This document shows, piece after piece, positions 1 to 13,479 of a stretch of DNA of 64,000 nt (the stretch's first letter is position 1; the number at the start of each line of letters is the position of its first letter). The position numbers and the translations under genes are program-made. Source of the DNA: Acholoe squamosa (Eukaryota > Annelida > Polychaeta > Phyllodocida > Polynoidae); the NCBI GenBank assembly GCA_949317995.1, contig OX439035.1:4215227-4279226 (forward strand), read 5' to 3'. The notes under the pieces are model-generated. The model was given only the letters and a program-made list of their open reading frames with translations, was not told the origin of the DNA and made no database searches.

Positions 1-509
1 TTCAACTGTAGCTTCAACAGAAGCCACATCATGGCTTCTACTGTAGCTCCAACAGAGGCCACATCATGACTTCAACTGTAGCTCCAACAGAAGCCACATC
101 ATGGCTTCAACTGTAGCCCCAACAGAAGCCACATCAGGGCTTCAACTGTAGCTCCGACAGAAGCCACATCATGGCTTCAACTGTAGCTCCAACAGAAGCC
201 ACATCATGGCCTCAACTGTAGCTTCAACAGAAGCCACATCATGGCTCCAACTGTAGCTCCAACACAAGCCACATCATGGCTTCAAATGTAGCTTCAACAG
301 AAGCCACATCATGGCTTCTACTGTAGCTCCAACAGAAGCCACATCATGGCTTCAACTGTAGCCCCAACAGAAGCCACATCATGGCTTCAACTGTAGCTTC
401 AACAGAAGCCACATCATGGCTTCAACTGTAGCTCCAACAGAAGCCACATCATGGCTTTAACTGTAGCTTCAACAGAAGCCACACAATAGTTTCAACTGTA
501 GCTCCATTG
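1..509. repeat. 35-bp tandem array, cut by the window edge
   Basis: About 14 head-to-tail copies of a 35-bp unit built on 'caactgtagctccaacag' and 'aagccacatcatg'. Copies differ by one to three substitutions and the last ones decay near 480-509. There are no unique spacers, so this is a minisatellite and not a CRISPR array. The left border is outside the window. Confidence 0.95.
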
Positions 510-1760
510 AAAAGCTAGCATCTGTTGAAGGTACAAGGGAGCATACATTGAAATATAGAATACATCCACGCCAAGGTGTGGAATGAACACGGCGGCGAAT
601 GACCGCTCGGGCCTTACACTTCTCATAAACATTTCGTCGCCATGCCGGTCTTCCGCCCCGGGACCAATCGTCTCCCTGTTCACTCGCCATATTGGATTTT
701 TCTATTTTGACAATGTCACGAGTATAACAATGGCTTTTTTTTTTAAAGATAGTCTCTGTAGGTACCACTTGTCACTTTTGAGAGGGGGAGAGGTCAGATA
801 CTACATTTAATCTACGGCTCTCGACAAGATTGCATACGACCTTGACCTTGCTGCCTCTTTGTGAACAATTCTGTTCAAAGTTTCAATCTCTAAACCATAG
901 ACCTACGGTATGGGCGTTTGGTGCTAGCTTGCACCAACTCTCGTGACTTCTCGCAATATACAGGAGATATTGCGATACTTCTACCGGTCTTAATGCTACC
1001 GTCTTATCTGGAAAATTTGTCACTTTACTACCCTTTTTCCCATAATAATACACTGTTTCACAAAGAAATATAAGGATTACATTGTGTGCCAACATGTTCC
1101 CCTTCATTTCCACATAATTAGAATAGAGGATGGTTGAGATTTCTTACTTTTAAGGCAGGTTGTAAAAGCAATACATCAAGCTCCCCTACATGTGTGTCAT
1201 GGCTTTTTGGGCGATACCAGAAACGCAGCTCCGTCGCATTAACCAATATATGCCACACAGTACCTTTAGCAGACAAAACTGAACCCCTCATGAGATCTGT
1301 ATTCCCAGCATAGCAAAAAGAAGAATTACTTCCAAAAAAAAGAGGACACAAGGGTAATATATATGGAAATGAATAAAGTGTATTTATCTACTGCTACAAC
1401 ATACATACTGAATTCACACCCTTGGACTGTGGCCGTGCAACCAGTCACTCAGTCCCTGACCATATTATATGCAGTAGGGTGGATAAACACAGTTTGTCTG
1501 CAGACTAAACATCATGACGCAGGCTTACATCCCTTGCTACCTTCTAATTCTTTCGCCCAAAACCGTGCCTTTCCCTTCATTTGAATCGCTCGATTATCAC
1601 TTCTACAACCCTACTGTGGGTAAAAAGGCCGATGTTCCCTTCTGAATCTTTTATTTTGCTTTCCTGTACAGACCTTTCCTTCATTTCTGGTAACATCAAA
1701 AAGCATCTGCTTCCAACCCTTCCCTGTGTACTTGCTTTTACTTCATCATTTCTAATGTAA
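510..1760. other. Non-repetitive stretch with no recognised gene
   Basis: Apparently single-copy sequence. Two adjacent minus-strand open stretches (883-1113 and 1118-1351) resemble no family I recognise and show no convincing splice pattern. Nothing functional is claimed. Confidence 0.5.
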
Positions 1761-2210
1761 AACCCTGCTTATAAGCCTGGGATAGCCTCTTCCTATAGGT
1801 CGATTTTACAGCTTCATTTACACCATTCTCTCTCTAATCCATTAAAATATAACCCTGCTTATAGGCCTGGGGTAGCCTCTTCCTATAGGCCGATTTTACA
1901 GCTTCATTTACACCATTCTCTCTCTAATCCATTAGAATATAAACCTGCTTATAAACCTGGGATAGCCTCTTCCTATAGGCCGATTTTACAGCTTCATTTA
2001 CACCATTCTCTCTCTAATCCATTAAAATATAACCCTGCTTATAGGCCTGGGGTAGCCTCTTCCTATAGGCCGATTTTACAGCTTCATTTACACCATTCTC
2101 TCTCTAATCCATTAGAATATAAACCTGCTTATAAACCTGGGATAGCCTCTTCCTATAGGCCGATTTTACAGCTTTATTTACACCATTTTCCCTCTTATCC
2201 ATTAGAATAT
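1761..2210. repeat. 90-bp tandem array with a 180-bp higher-order unit
   Basis: Five copies of a 90-bp unit start at 1761, 1851, 1941, 2031 and 2121, each at 'aa[ca]cctgcttata'. Alternate copies match best: 1851-2030 is almost repeated by 2031-2210, so a two-monomer block was itself duplicated. The last monomer has several substitutions and the array ends at 'aaacccgcag'. Confidence 0.93.
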
Positions 2211-3127
2211 AAACCCGCAGGGGTAGGCTTTAAGCTAATTCTAGAAGCCAATTTTGGCACAAAATCCCAAAATAAATTTGACCGGGGTTTTACGGTAGTC
2301 TAGTCCTTTCCCATCAAAGCTCTACCCTCCATTTGCCTCCCTTCAACCCGCTGTCCTGTATTCCCCCTCCTTATTTAATAGTGTATTGAGGGGAAAAAGG
2401 CGAAAATAGCCTTTTTATCTTTTATTAAAGGTTTTTACGGGGCCATTTATAGTACTCTTACAGTTCTGTCACTTCCCTCAAAATTCCCCCACCTCAGATT
2501 GCTGGTTCTGACATCTTTATCCATACAGTGGCGGCTCAGTGACTTTGCCCCCTCCCCACACTAAGCCCACCTGACACCTATATCTAAACTGCCATGTGTG
2601 TTTAACTCACTCCATCAGGTCTGCACATACATGAACCCTTTAACCCTTGAAGGACGGCTGATGCATTAATGTATCATACCCATGGATGTCACGATGCACC
2701 AATGAGGTGCGAGACTGCTCACCAGCACTTCATTGGAGGATCATGCTGAACCTACGGGGTCGATACATAATCTCCCGAAGGGTTTGCATGATGTACCAAT
2801 GAAGTGATGGTGAGCAGTCTCGCCAGCACTTGATTGGTGCATCATGCCAACCAATGGGCATGATACATTAATGCATCAGCGGTCACTAGAGGGGCTTAAT
2901 GCTTAACAGTGTTTAGAATGACTTACATCACATGTATGCATCATGTCATACTAAAAGCCTGCCAAGGAAAGCCGATATAGGTGAAAATGAATATTCTCTT
3001 CTTACCAGGAGCTTCACAAATTGGCCCTCTATGCCATCTGCCGGTGTGTGATGAATGGAAAACACATGCAGCATCTGCAGTGTGATCTCTACCCTCTATG
3101 GCTCTTTACACTACCGCAAAACCCTGC
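2211..3127. other. Intergenic or intronic DNA with one palindromic TGATGCAT element (about 2640-2900)
   Basis: The 2640-2900 part begins with 'aacccttgaaggacggctga', carries inverted 'cagcacttcattgg' type arms around 2720-2850 and ends with 'atgcatcagcggtcac'. That is the layout of the palindromic repeat family seen intact at 48170-48427. Nothing else was recognised. Confidence 0.6.
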
Positions 3128-4130
3128 ATTTGGCCTGTATTTTGTATAAGCGTATTGGCCTATATACTGTATAAGCGTATTGGCCTGTATACTGTATAAG
3201 CGTATTGGCCTGTATATTGTTTAAGCGTATTGGCCTGTATATTGTATAAGCGTGTTGGCGTGTATATTGTATAAGCGTATTGGCATGTATATTGTATAAG
3301 CTTATTGGCGTGTATTTTGTATAAGTGTATTGGCCTGTATACTGTATGAGTGTATTGGCCTGTAAACTGTATAAGCGTATTGGCCTGTATTTTGTATAAG
3401 TGTATTGGCCTGTATATTGTATAAGCGTATTGGCATGTATATTGTATAAGGGTATTGGCCTGTATATTGTATAAGCATATTGGCCTGTATATTGTATAAG
3501 TGTATTGGCCTGTATATTGTATAAGTGTATTGGCCTGTATACGGTATAAGCGTATTGGCCTGTATATTGTATAAGTGTATTGGCCTGTATATTGTATAAG
3601 TGTATTGGCCTGTATATTGTATAAGTGTATTGGCCTGTATATTGTATAAGCGTATTGGCATGTATATTGTATAAGGGTATTGGCCTGTATATTGTATAAG
3701 CGTATTGGCCTGTATTTGGTATAAGCGTATTGGCGTGTATATTGTATAAGTGTATTGGCCTGTATACTGTATAAGCATATTCGCCTGTATACTGTATAAG
3801 TGTATTGGCCTGTATACTGTATAAGTGTATTGGCTTGTATACTGTATAAGTGTATTGGCGTGTATATTGTATAAGTGTATTGGCCTGTATATTGTATAAG
3901 TGTATTGGCCTGTATACTGTATAAGCATATTGGCCTGTATACTGTATAAGCATATTCGCCTGTATACTGTATAAGTGTATTGGCCTGTATATTGTATAAG
4001 TGTATTGGTGTGTATACTGTATAAGTGTATTGGCCTGTATTTGGTATAAGCGTATTGGCGTGTATATTGTATAAGTGTATTGGCCTGTATATTGTATAAG
4101 CATATTCGCCTGTATTTTGTATAAGCAATT
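3128..4130. repeat. 25-bp tandem array, about 40 copies
   Basis: The unit contains 'ggcctgtatattgtataag' followed by a 'cgtatt/tgtatt' segment and repeats every 25 bp. No stop codon occurs in any of the three minus-strand frames of the unit. Because 25 is not divisible by 3, each frame cycles through the same 25-residue pattern, giving long overlapping open frames with no coding meaning. Confidence 0.95.
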
Positions 4131-5814
4131 TCAAGCAGGTCTTAATTTCTTTCTCTAGATGCTCAATCAAGATGGGCATTTTTAAAAGATAACAGCGTAT
4201 CTAAAAATTTAAAAGCCCCTGTACCTCAGTGCTTATTCGAGGCTGACGCCTATTTAAGACCCAGCGCTTATACAGGCCAATGGTGTATTCCTGCAATCCG
4301 GGCTTACAATACAATGCCTATAGCATGGGTACGAGAATATTTGAGGTTGTCAATTTCTCAGGTCCCTCTGCTGGCTACTCTTGCCAGTCATAAATTTTGA
4401 ACTGCAAATAGTGTATGATGCACAGAAATTAGATCTTATGATTATGATTGTCTCATTAGAACTGGATGTTGGGATGGGGAGGGAGGAACTGGGGAAGGGT
4501 CTCAGTGGCAGATCCAGGAAAGGAGGGGGTGCGCCCCTCTTGGCTAAATTTTGGGGATAAACCCTTACCTCAGTGACAGATCCAGAAAATGAGGGGGTGT
4601 CGTGCCCCGGCTAATTCCGCCACTGTGGGACATGAGGGATGAGTGAGACGTAGAAGTCATTCTGATTATAAGAGGTTAATTCTTTCTTACTTTGTCATTA
4701 TCTTCCTCTTTTTACCATGTTAAATGATGACAAGTGATGTGGGCCCTCATCCTCACCCCCCAGCACAGTATGGAACTCTCTATGGGCCGCATCATGATGC
4801 ACTTAGGTTCAGTCTGCATTGGTGCATCATGATGACAGCTTGAGAGTGTATCAGCCCTGTAGGGTTGGCATGATGCATGAATGCAGCCAGGGATGCAGGT
4901 ATCATGTATCATGCCAACTGAAGTGAATTGTTAATAGGTATCATGTGACCCTTACCAACCATTTAAAGACCAATGATGCAGGAGTGCATCATGCCAATTG
5001 GTCACGTGCATCAATGAAGTGCTAGCGTTCCTGAGTCGGCTGCATTGATTGAAGCATCATGCTTACCTTCTGTGAGCGTATCAACCCTGACGAGTCCGCA
5101 TGATGTATGAATGTAGCCCTGGCGAGTTACTCGCCGGGGCTACAAAAGTATAATTAATTCACAGAAGGCTATGATAGCATGAACAGTGCCCTGGCCAATG
5201 AAGATCTCAGCTAAAAAATCCTGTACAATTACATGGCCTAATGGACACGATGCGTCAATGCCAACTTAGGTAATTATATAGAGTCTGCACCAGTTACCAA
5301 ATCTCGGCGCTATCTCGTAGAGTCACACAGTTCTCAGTCAGGTTCCATGCATTTTTCCCTCTTTGTGGTGTTTATTTTTTTGGCCACTGACAAATTACCC
5401 ATACATTTCGCAAACCATATCTGCATATGTTTGGATGTATGATGACTATTTTTAGTTGATATATATGTCAGAGAATGTTGAGATTTGAATGTCCATTGAG
5501 CTAGATGAGTGGAAAGTAAACATCACAAAGAGGAAAGAATTCTGGGAACCTGACTGTGGGCTGCGTGAATCCACGAGATGAGGCCCGGGATTTGCAACCG
5601 ATGGACAGTCTATAATGATGTACAAGTATTCAGTAAGCGGCCCTACAGGGGGTTGGCAGCTAGGCACCCTCAGGGGGCCAACATGAGGATGCCAAGGTTA
5701 GCTTGGACGTGGTTTGAATCCTTCGCTACTACACTCAACAGGTAGGTCAATTTTTTATGGCCCTCCGGCGTCCTTGCCTAACTGGAGTAAGTGTTTTTAC
5801 TGTAAGTGATAGGG
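4131..5814. other. Gene-free spacer with palindromic repeat fragments
   Basis: Between about 4790 and 5130 there are several inverted 'gcatcatgatg' and 'tgatgcatgaatg' pieces and a hairpin around 'ctggcgagttactcgccggg', which are fragments of the TGATGCAT family. At 4505-4600 a short 'cagatccaggaaa' segment is imperfectly duplicated. No exon was recognised. Confidence 0.55.
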
Positions 5815-8800
5815 CCCATTAACATCTCTCCACTCCTACTATATTAACTGGTACTACACTTAACCCTATACAGGACTACATGGTGTATTAATACACTGTG
5901 TGTGTAAGTGATAGGGCCCATTAACATCTCTCCACTCCTACTATATTAACTGGTACTACACTTAACCCTATATAGGACTACATGGTGTATTAATACACTT
6001 CTACTATATTAACGGGTACTACACTTAACCCTATATAGGACTACATGGTGTATTAATACACTGTGTGTGTAAGTGATAGGGCCCATTAACATCCCTCCAC
6101 TCCTATTATATTAACGGGTACTACACTTAACCCTATACAGGACTACATGGTGTATTAATACACTGTGTGTGTAAGTGATAGGGCCCATTAACATCTCTCC
6201 ACTCCTACTATATTAACGGGTACTACACGTAACCCTATACAGGACTACATGGTGTATTAATACACTGTGTGTGTAAGTGATAGGGCCCATTAACATCCCT
6301 CCACTCCTATTATATTAACGGGTATACACTTAACCCTATACAGGACTACATGGTGTATTAATACACTGTGTGTGTAAGTGATAGGGCCCATTAACATCCC
6401 TCCACTCCTACTATATTAACGGGTACTACACTTAACCCTATATAGGACTACATGGTGTATTAATACACTGTGTGTGTAAGTGATAGAGCCCATTAACATC
6501 TCTCCACTCCTACTATATTAACGGGTACTACACTTAACCCTATATAGGACTACATGGTGTATTAATACACTGTGTGTGTAAGTGATAGAGCCCATTAACA
6601 TCTCTCCACTCCTACTATATTAACTGGTACTACAGTTAACCCTATACAGGACTACATGGTGTATTAATACACTGTGTGTGTAAGTGATAGGGCCCATTAA
6701 CATCCCTCCACTCCTACTATATTAACTGGTACTACACTTAACCCTATATAGGACTACATGGTGTATTAATACACTGTGTGTGTAAGTGATAGGGCCCATT
6801 AACATCTCTCCACTCCTATTATATTAACGGGTACTACACTTAACCCTATAGAGGACTACATGGTGTATTAATACACTGTGTGTGTAAGTGATAGGGCCCA
6901 TTAACATCCCTCCACTCCTATTATATTAACTGGTACTACACTTAACCTTATATAGGACTACATGGTGTATTAATACACTGTGTGTGTAAGTGATAGGGCC
7001 CATTAACATCTCTCCACTCCTACTATATTAACGGGTACTACACTTAACCCTATAGAGGACTACATGGTGTAATAATACACTGTGTGTGTAAGTGATAGGG
7101 CCCATTAACATCCCTCCACTCCTACTATATTAACTGGTACTACACTTAACCCTATATATAGGACTACATGGTGTATTAATACACTGTGTGTGTAAGTGAT
7201 AGAGCCCATTAACATCTCTCCACTCCTATTATATTAACGGGTACTACACTTAACCCTATATAGGACTACATGGTGTATTAATACACTGTGTAAGTGATAG
7301 GGCCCATTAACATCTCTCCACTCCTACTATATTAACGGGTACTACACTTAACCCTATACAGGACTACATGGTGTATTAATACACTGTGTGTGTAAGTGAT
7401 AGGGCCCATTAACATCCCTCCACTCCTACTATATTAACGGGTACTACACTTAACCCTATAGAGGACTACATGGTGTATTAATACACTGTGTGTGTAAGTG
7501 ATAGAGCCCATTAACATCTCTCCACTCCTATTATATTAACGGGTACTACACTTAACCCTATATAGGACTACATGGTGTATTAATACACTGTGTGTGTAAG
7601 TGATAGAGCCCATTAACATCTCTCCACTCCTACTATATTAACTGGTACTACACTTAACCCTATATATAGGACTACATGGTGTATTAATACACTGTGTGTG
7701 TAAGTGATAGAGCCCATTAACATCCCTCCACTCCTACTATATTAACGGGTACTACACTTAACCCTATATAGGACTACATGGTGTATTAATACACTGTGTG
7801 TGTAAGTGATAGAGCCCATTAACATCTCTCCACTCCTATTATATTAACGGGTACTACACTTAACCCTATATATAGGACTACATGGTGTATTAATACACTG
7901 TGTGTGTAAGTGATAGAGCCCATTAACATCCCTCCACTCCTACTATATTAACTGGTACTACACTTAACCCTATATAGGACTACATGGTGTATTAATACAC
8001 TGTGTGTGTAAGTGATAGAGCCCATTAACATCTCTCCACTCCTACTATATTAACGGGTACTACACTTAACCCTATAGAGGACTACATGGTGTATTAATAC
8101 ACTGTGTGTGTAAGTGATAGAGCCCATTAACATCTCTCCACTCCTACTATATTAACTGGTACTACAGTTAACCCTATACAGGACTACATGGTGTATTAAT
8201 ACACTGTGTGTGTAAGTGATAGGGCCCATTAACATCCCTCCACTCCTACTATATTAACTGGTACTACACTTAACCCTATATAGGACTACATGGTGTATTA
8301 ATACACTGTGTGTGTAAGTGATAGGGCCCATTAACATCTCTCCACTCCTATTATATTAACGGGTACTACACTTAACCCTATAGAGGACTACATGGTGTAT
8401 TAATACACTGTGTGTGTAAGTGATAGGGCCCATTAACATCCCTCCACTCCTATTATATTAACTGGTACTACACTTAACCTTATATAGGACTACATGGTGT
8501 ATTAATACACTGTGTGTGTAAGTGATAGGGCCCATTAACATCTCTCCACTCCTACTATATTAACGGGTACTACACTTAACCCTATAGAGGACTACATGGT
8601 GTAATAATACACTGTGTGTGTAAGTGATAGGGCCCATTAACATCCCTCCACTCCTACTATATTAACTGGTACTACACTTAACCCTATATATAGGACTACA
8701 TGGTGTATTAATACACTGTGTGTGTAAGTGATAGAGCCCATTAACATCTCTCCACTCCTATTATATTAACGGGTACTACACTTAACCCTATATAGGACTA

Positions 8801-9962
8801 CATGGTGTATTAATACACTGTGTAAGTGATAGGGCCCATTAACATCTCTCCACTCCTACTATATTAACGGGTACTACACTTAACCCTATACAGGACTACA
8901 TGGTGTATTAATACACTGTGTGTGTAAGTGATAGGGCCCATTAACATCCCTCCACTCCTACTATATTAACGGGTACTACACTTAACCCTATAGAGGACTA
9001 CATGGTGTATTAATACACTGTGTGTGTAAGTGATAGAGCCCATTAACATCTCTCCACTCCTATTATATTAACGGGTACTACACTTAACCCTATATAGGAC
9101 TACATGGTGTATTAATACACTGTGTGTGTAAGTGATAGAGCCCATTAACATCTCTCCACTCCTACTATATTAACTGGTACTACACTTAACCCTATATATA
9201 GGACTACATGGTGTATTAATACACTGTGTGTGTAAGTGATAGAGCCCATTAACATCCCTCCACTCCTACTATATTAACGGGTACTACACTTAACCCTATA
9301 TAGGACTACATGGTGTATTAATACACTGTGTGTGTAAGTGATAGAGCCCATTAACATCTCTCCACTCCTATTATATTAACGGGTACTACACTTAACCCTA
9401 TATATAGGACTACATGGTGTATTAATACACTGTGTGTGTAAGTGATAGAGCCCATTAACATCCCTCCACTCCTACTATATTAACTGGTACTACACTTAAC
9501 CCTATATAGGACTACATGGTGTATTAATACACTGTGTGTGTAAGTGATAGAGCCCATTAACATCTCTCCACTCCTATTATATTAACGGGTACTACACTTA
9601 ACCCTATATAGGACTACATGGTGTATTAATACACTGTGTGTGTAAGTGATAGAGCCCATTAACATCCCTCCACTCCTACTATATTAACTGGTACTACACT
9701 TAACCCTATACAGGACTACATGGTGTATTAATACACTGTGTGTGTAAGTGATAGGGCCCATTAACATCTCTCCACTCCTACTATATTAACTGGTACTACA
9801 CTTAACCTTATATAGGACTACATGGTGTATTAATACACTGTGTGTGTAAGTGATAGAGCCCATTAACATCTCTCCACTCCTACTATATTAACGGGTACTA
9901 CACTTAACCCTATATAGGACTACATGGTGTATTAATACACTTCTACTATATTAACGGGTACT
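5815..9962. repeat. 102-bp satellite, about 40 monomers, with a 1,532-bp higher-order repeat
   Basis: Monomers run from 'taagtgatag(g/a)gcccatt' to 'gtattaatacactgtgtgtg', about 102 bp each. Diagnostic variants recur exactly 1,532 bp apart: the 'tacagttaac' monomer (6631 and 8163), 'aataatacac' (7071 and 8603), 'cttaacctta' (6941 and 8473) and a monomer lacking 'gtgt' (7281 and 8813). About fifteen monomers thus form a higher-order unit present twice, roughly 6580-8111 and 8112-9643. Truncated monomers joined at 'ttctactatattaacggg' lie near both ends (about 6000 and 9940). Confidence 0.95.
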
Positions 9963-11030
9963 ACACCTGACCGTACAGGGATGCCATTTTGTACTAATGA
10001 AACTATATTGAACAACACCATGGCGGCAGCTAATTATCAAAATAACAAAGACCCCGTTAAATGTTATAAAATTTTCTCATTGGATCTCATGAGGGTCGAC
10101 CTTCTGGGCCAGAAGTGTAGTAAATTCTAGAGATGTAGGAGACAAGGCATTTCTGCCCTTATAGGCTGTATATTAAATAATTTACACACTCCTACAGGTG
10201 GGCGTGGTGAGTGAGTGAGTAATAGATGTTTAACGCCATTTCGACAGCTAAGGTCATATTCATGGCGAGAACGACATTACACAATTTCACTGGGGAATGT
10301 GTTGGTGCCCGCACATATGTGCACCACACACATCCTGAGGGGATAGAAAAGAGGAGAAATAGACCCTTCTAAGTGGGCTAGGGAAGCCCGAGGTGGGCGT
10401 GGTGTACTAGAGCACGTACACACTGTGGACTTTAAGGATTGTTGATGCATTGATGCATCGTGCCCATTGGTATTCATGATGCATGAATGCAGCCCTGGTG
10501 AGTAACTCACTAGGGCTACATTCATGCATCGCCTGGGGGTCGGTATGATGCACCAATGAAGTGCATTGGTGCATCATGAAGACCAATGGGTATGATGCAC
10601 TCCTGCATCGACAGTCCTTAAAGGGTTAAATGGTAAGAGAAGGCATCCGAAATCACGTAGGCCTCTCCATTACAGTGCAGAGAGGTGAAGGTTTGAGGGG
10701 AGGGAAATCTCATCTCATAACGATGGGTGACACGTGCAGGTTATAAGTGCACCTAGGGCATGGCAACATGCCAGAGTTGCCACTCACTGGCCAACAAAAA
10801 CCAGGAAAACTGAACTTTTGGATACATTTTCCCAGGAATTTAACATGATTCAATACAGGTATCTTGAAACGAAAACCAGGAATTCCTGGTAAACCAGGAC
10901 AAGTGGCATCTCTGCATGCTCACTGACTGATGTAGACACAGGTTTTATGTTCCTTTTAGATTGTTTTACCGTGAATTGTGCAGTTTACATTGATCGTTCT
11001 TTGATCTGAATGGCCATTAGGCATTCTGAA
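9963..11030. other. Gene-free stretch: SINE-like copy (reverse, 10196-10390) and palindromic element (10430-10627)
   Basis: 10196-10390 is the reverse complement of the dispersed repeat at 28505-28682: same 'tgtgcaccacacacatcctg' block and the reversed tail with 'gtttaacgccattt'. 10430-10627 is a TGATGCAT palindromic element ending near 'gacagtccttaaagggtta'. The remainder is unremarkable. Confidence 0.65.
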
Positions 11031-12254
11031 CAGGGGTGTGAAATGCCAAGAATGAAACAATCTGAGACGCGATATATCTCTTCACGGGAACATCTAGATA
11101 ATGTTTTACAACCTAACTCGGAAGAGGAGGGTTGGCTTATGGTATGACATTAAATTTGCTCAATTCTTTTTTTTTTTTAATTATTTAAATGCAATAAATT
11201 ATGTTTGTAGATCTAGGCTAACACAGCCACCACTGAGGGGGTAGGGGAGGGGTGAGGGGTTATTGAGTAGAGGCTAACACAGCCACCACTGAGGGGGGAG
11301 GGGAGGGGTGAGGGGGTATTGAGTAGAGGCTAACACAGCCACCACTGAGGGGGGAGGGGAGGGGTGAGAGGGTATTGAGTAGAGGCTAACACAGCCACCA
11401 CTGAGGGGGTAGGAGGGGTGAGGGGGTATTGAGTAGAGGCTAACACAGCCACCACTGAGGGGGGAGGGGAGGTGTGAGGGGGTATTGAGTGGAGGCTAAC
11501 ACAGCCACCACTGAGGGGGGAGGGGAGGGGTGAGGGGGTATTGAGTAGAGGCTAACACAGCCATCACTGAGGGGGTAGGGGAGGGGGTATTGAGTAGAGG
11601 CTAACACAGCCACCACTGAGGGGGGAGGGGAGGGGTGAGGGGGTATTGAGTAGAGTGTGGACTAAACCCTACAGACTGCCACCAATCCAGTATGACATCA
11701 GCACTGCAGCTGGTTAACACACCACAAAAGGGCGGGAAAAAAGGTTCACAAAGGTTTCCAAATGGAATGTATATACTTTAATATTAGACACTGAACGTCC
11801 CCTCTGCACAGGTTCCAGACACCAATTTGTTATCAATGATTTATGATAAGTTAAGACCTTCTATGAGTAACCAGTTGTAATCTACATGACCTCTACACCT
11901 TAGTCATCACATATGATACCACATTTAAAGAAGAAAACACTTATTTGATGGTTTATTTCGGCAATAATTCCACTTTTTTGTCTCGTTTTCAGCACTCTAA
12001 AAGTTTTAATCCATGGTGGTGCCTATAACTCTTCCGAGTTAATAAGGGGCCCATTGATCAATATCATAACAATCTTTTGGTGCACAGGGTTCAAATTTCA
12101 CATTGGGATAGTGAAATATCCAGAATATGCAAAGGGATCAGATATGTAATGTCACCCCCCCCCCCATAATAAACAGTAAAAGATTTTACCTGGATTTACA
12201 GAGATCTCAGGAACTATCTCTTTATAGACAAAGAAGTCCGATTTCACACCCCTG
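11031..12254. mobile_element. Probable non-autonomous DNA element with CAGGGGTGTGAAAT ends, carrying a minisatellite
   Basis: The left end reads 'acaggggtgtgaaat' at 11031 and the right end is its inverted form 'atttcacacccctgt' near 12240-12254. The same terminal sequence bounds the element at 55767-60988. No transposase frame is present inside. The 11215-11655 minisatellite lies within it. Confidence 0.5.
11215..11655. repeat. 56-bp G-rich minisatellite, eight copies
   Basis: Units start with 'aggctaacacagccaccact' and continue with runs such as 'gaggggggagggg' and 'tgagggggtattgagtag'. Each unit has at least four G-runs of three or more on the plus strand, so G-quadruplex or triplex formation is plausible. 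One unit is shortened near 11575. Confidence 0.93.
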
Positions 12255-13038
12255 TCATTCTGCATTATTTAAGGCACTATCAGAATAATGAATTTGAAAT
12301 ATTTGAACATCCAAGGGTCGCTAACGATGCATGGATGCATCATGCTGACCCGACAGGGTTGATACTGGTACACTCAAAGACTACCTCTCGTTTATGCCGC
12401 CGCGGTCGTCATGATGCATTAATGCAGCCTTGGCAAGTAACTCGCCAGGACTGCATTCATGCACCATGACCATTGGTCGTCGTGATGCATGAATGCAGCC
12501 TTGGCGAGTAACTCGCCAGGGCTGCATGCGTCTTTCCATGCTAATGGTGCCTCCCTACCTGCATACCTTAGTCCACACACGTACACCACGTACTTGTATT
12601 TATTATGACACACGTACACCACCTTACACACGTAGTGCACCTTATCTTACTTCTCACCCACATCATGACTATATACCGACACACTCATCCTCTTCCTTTT
12701 CATTGTACATCCCCCGGGCGGCCATGTACCGGTAGTGAACATGTGTCAACAAACCCATTTGGTACTCTATACACAGGTAGAAGTTTGACTCATCCCTTAG
12801 CTAGGAAAACTGCGAAATACCATACCCTAATTAAGGGAAGGTCCCTCCAAAAAAGAACCCTAACCCTAGGAACCTGTATTCAGATAACACAACAGTGCAA
12901 ACTGTTCCCACTTAACATATATAATCGATGTATCTGTATGACAAAATGAATAATACATCTAAATATAGTCACCTACCGCTTACCATCTGTCCCTGCCCAC
13001 CCACCCCCCCCCCAAAAAAAAAAACAACAACCTAACCC
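12255..13038. other. Gene-free stretch with a palindromic TGATGCAT element (12310-12530)
   Basis: 12310-12530 holds 'aacgatgcatggatgcatca' and two hairpins built on 'ggcaagtaactcgccagg' and 'ggcgagtaactcgccagg'. The rest is AT-rich single-copy DNA. Confidence 0.55.
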
Positions 13039-13453
13039 AGGGCTTTTGACAGGATTTTTTGCAATGCGACAAATTGCGCAGTTTTGCAGTATCTAATGCG
13101 CCATTTTGAGAGGCAATGGGGCAAAAAAATTGAAAAGCAAAACATTTTGTTGGGGAATACAGCTCCTTATTATGTATAAACGACCACTGCAGATAACTTT
13201 TACACAAATACTTGTACAGTGAGTTCTAATAAGTGCTACAGAGTGGTTAAATTTGCAGAGGTTAAATCTGCAGACTTTTATCTTTCCAATGAGGGGTCTG
13301 CCATTTCTGTGTCATTCTTAGTATGAAACCCAGATCCTTTCCAAAAAGGAAAAACCTTTCTATGTGACTTTTGTCACACATCTTACCATTTAAATGCGCA
13401 ATTTAAGGCTTAATTGTGTGTATTAAACGCTGCACGGCCCTGTCAAAAGCCCT
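13039..13453. mobile_element. MITE with 15-bp perfect terminal inverted repeats
   Basis: AGGGCTTTTGACAGG at 13039-13053 is exactly inverted as CCTGTCAAAAGCCCT at 13439-13453. The 415 bp between have no coding capacity. Confidence 0.7.
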
Positions 13454-13479
13454 GCTAACCTCAATACTAACCTCATAAA

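Noticed and set aside
1-509. CRISPR-like look of regularly spaced 35-bp repeats
   Set aside because: Repeats abut without unique spacers, and the host is an animal.
883-1351. Two neighbouring minus-strand open frames as a split gene
   Set aside because: No family resemblance, different frames, and no shared splice signals.
3111-4179. Three overlapping minus-strand open frames of 208-339 residues (YTGQY/YRPI-type repeats)
   Set aside because: They are the same 25-bp tandem repeat read in three frames. A 25-base unit with no stop gives this automatically, and all frames encode the same cycle.
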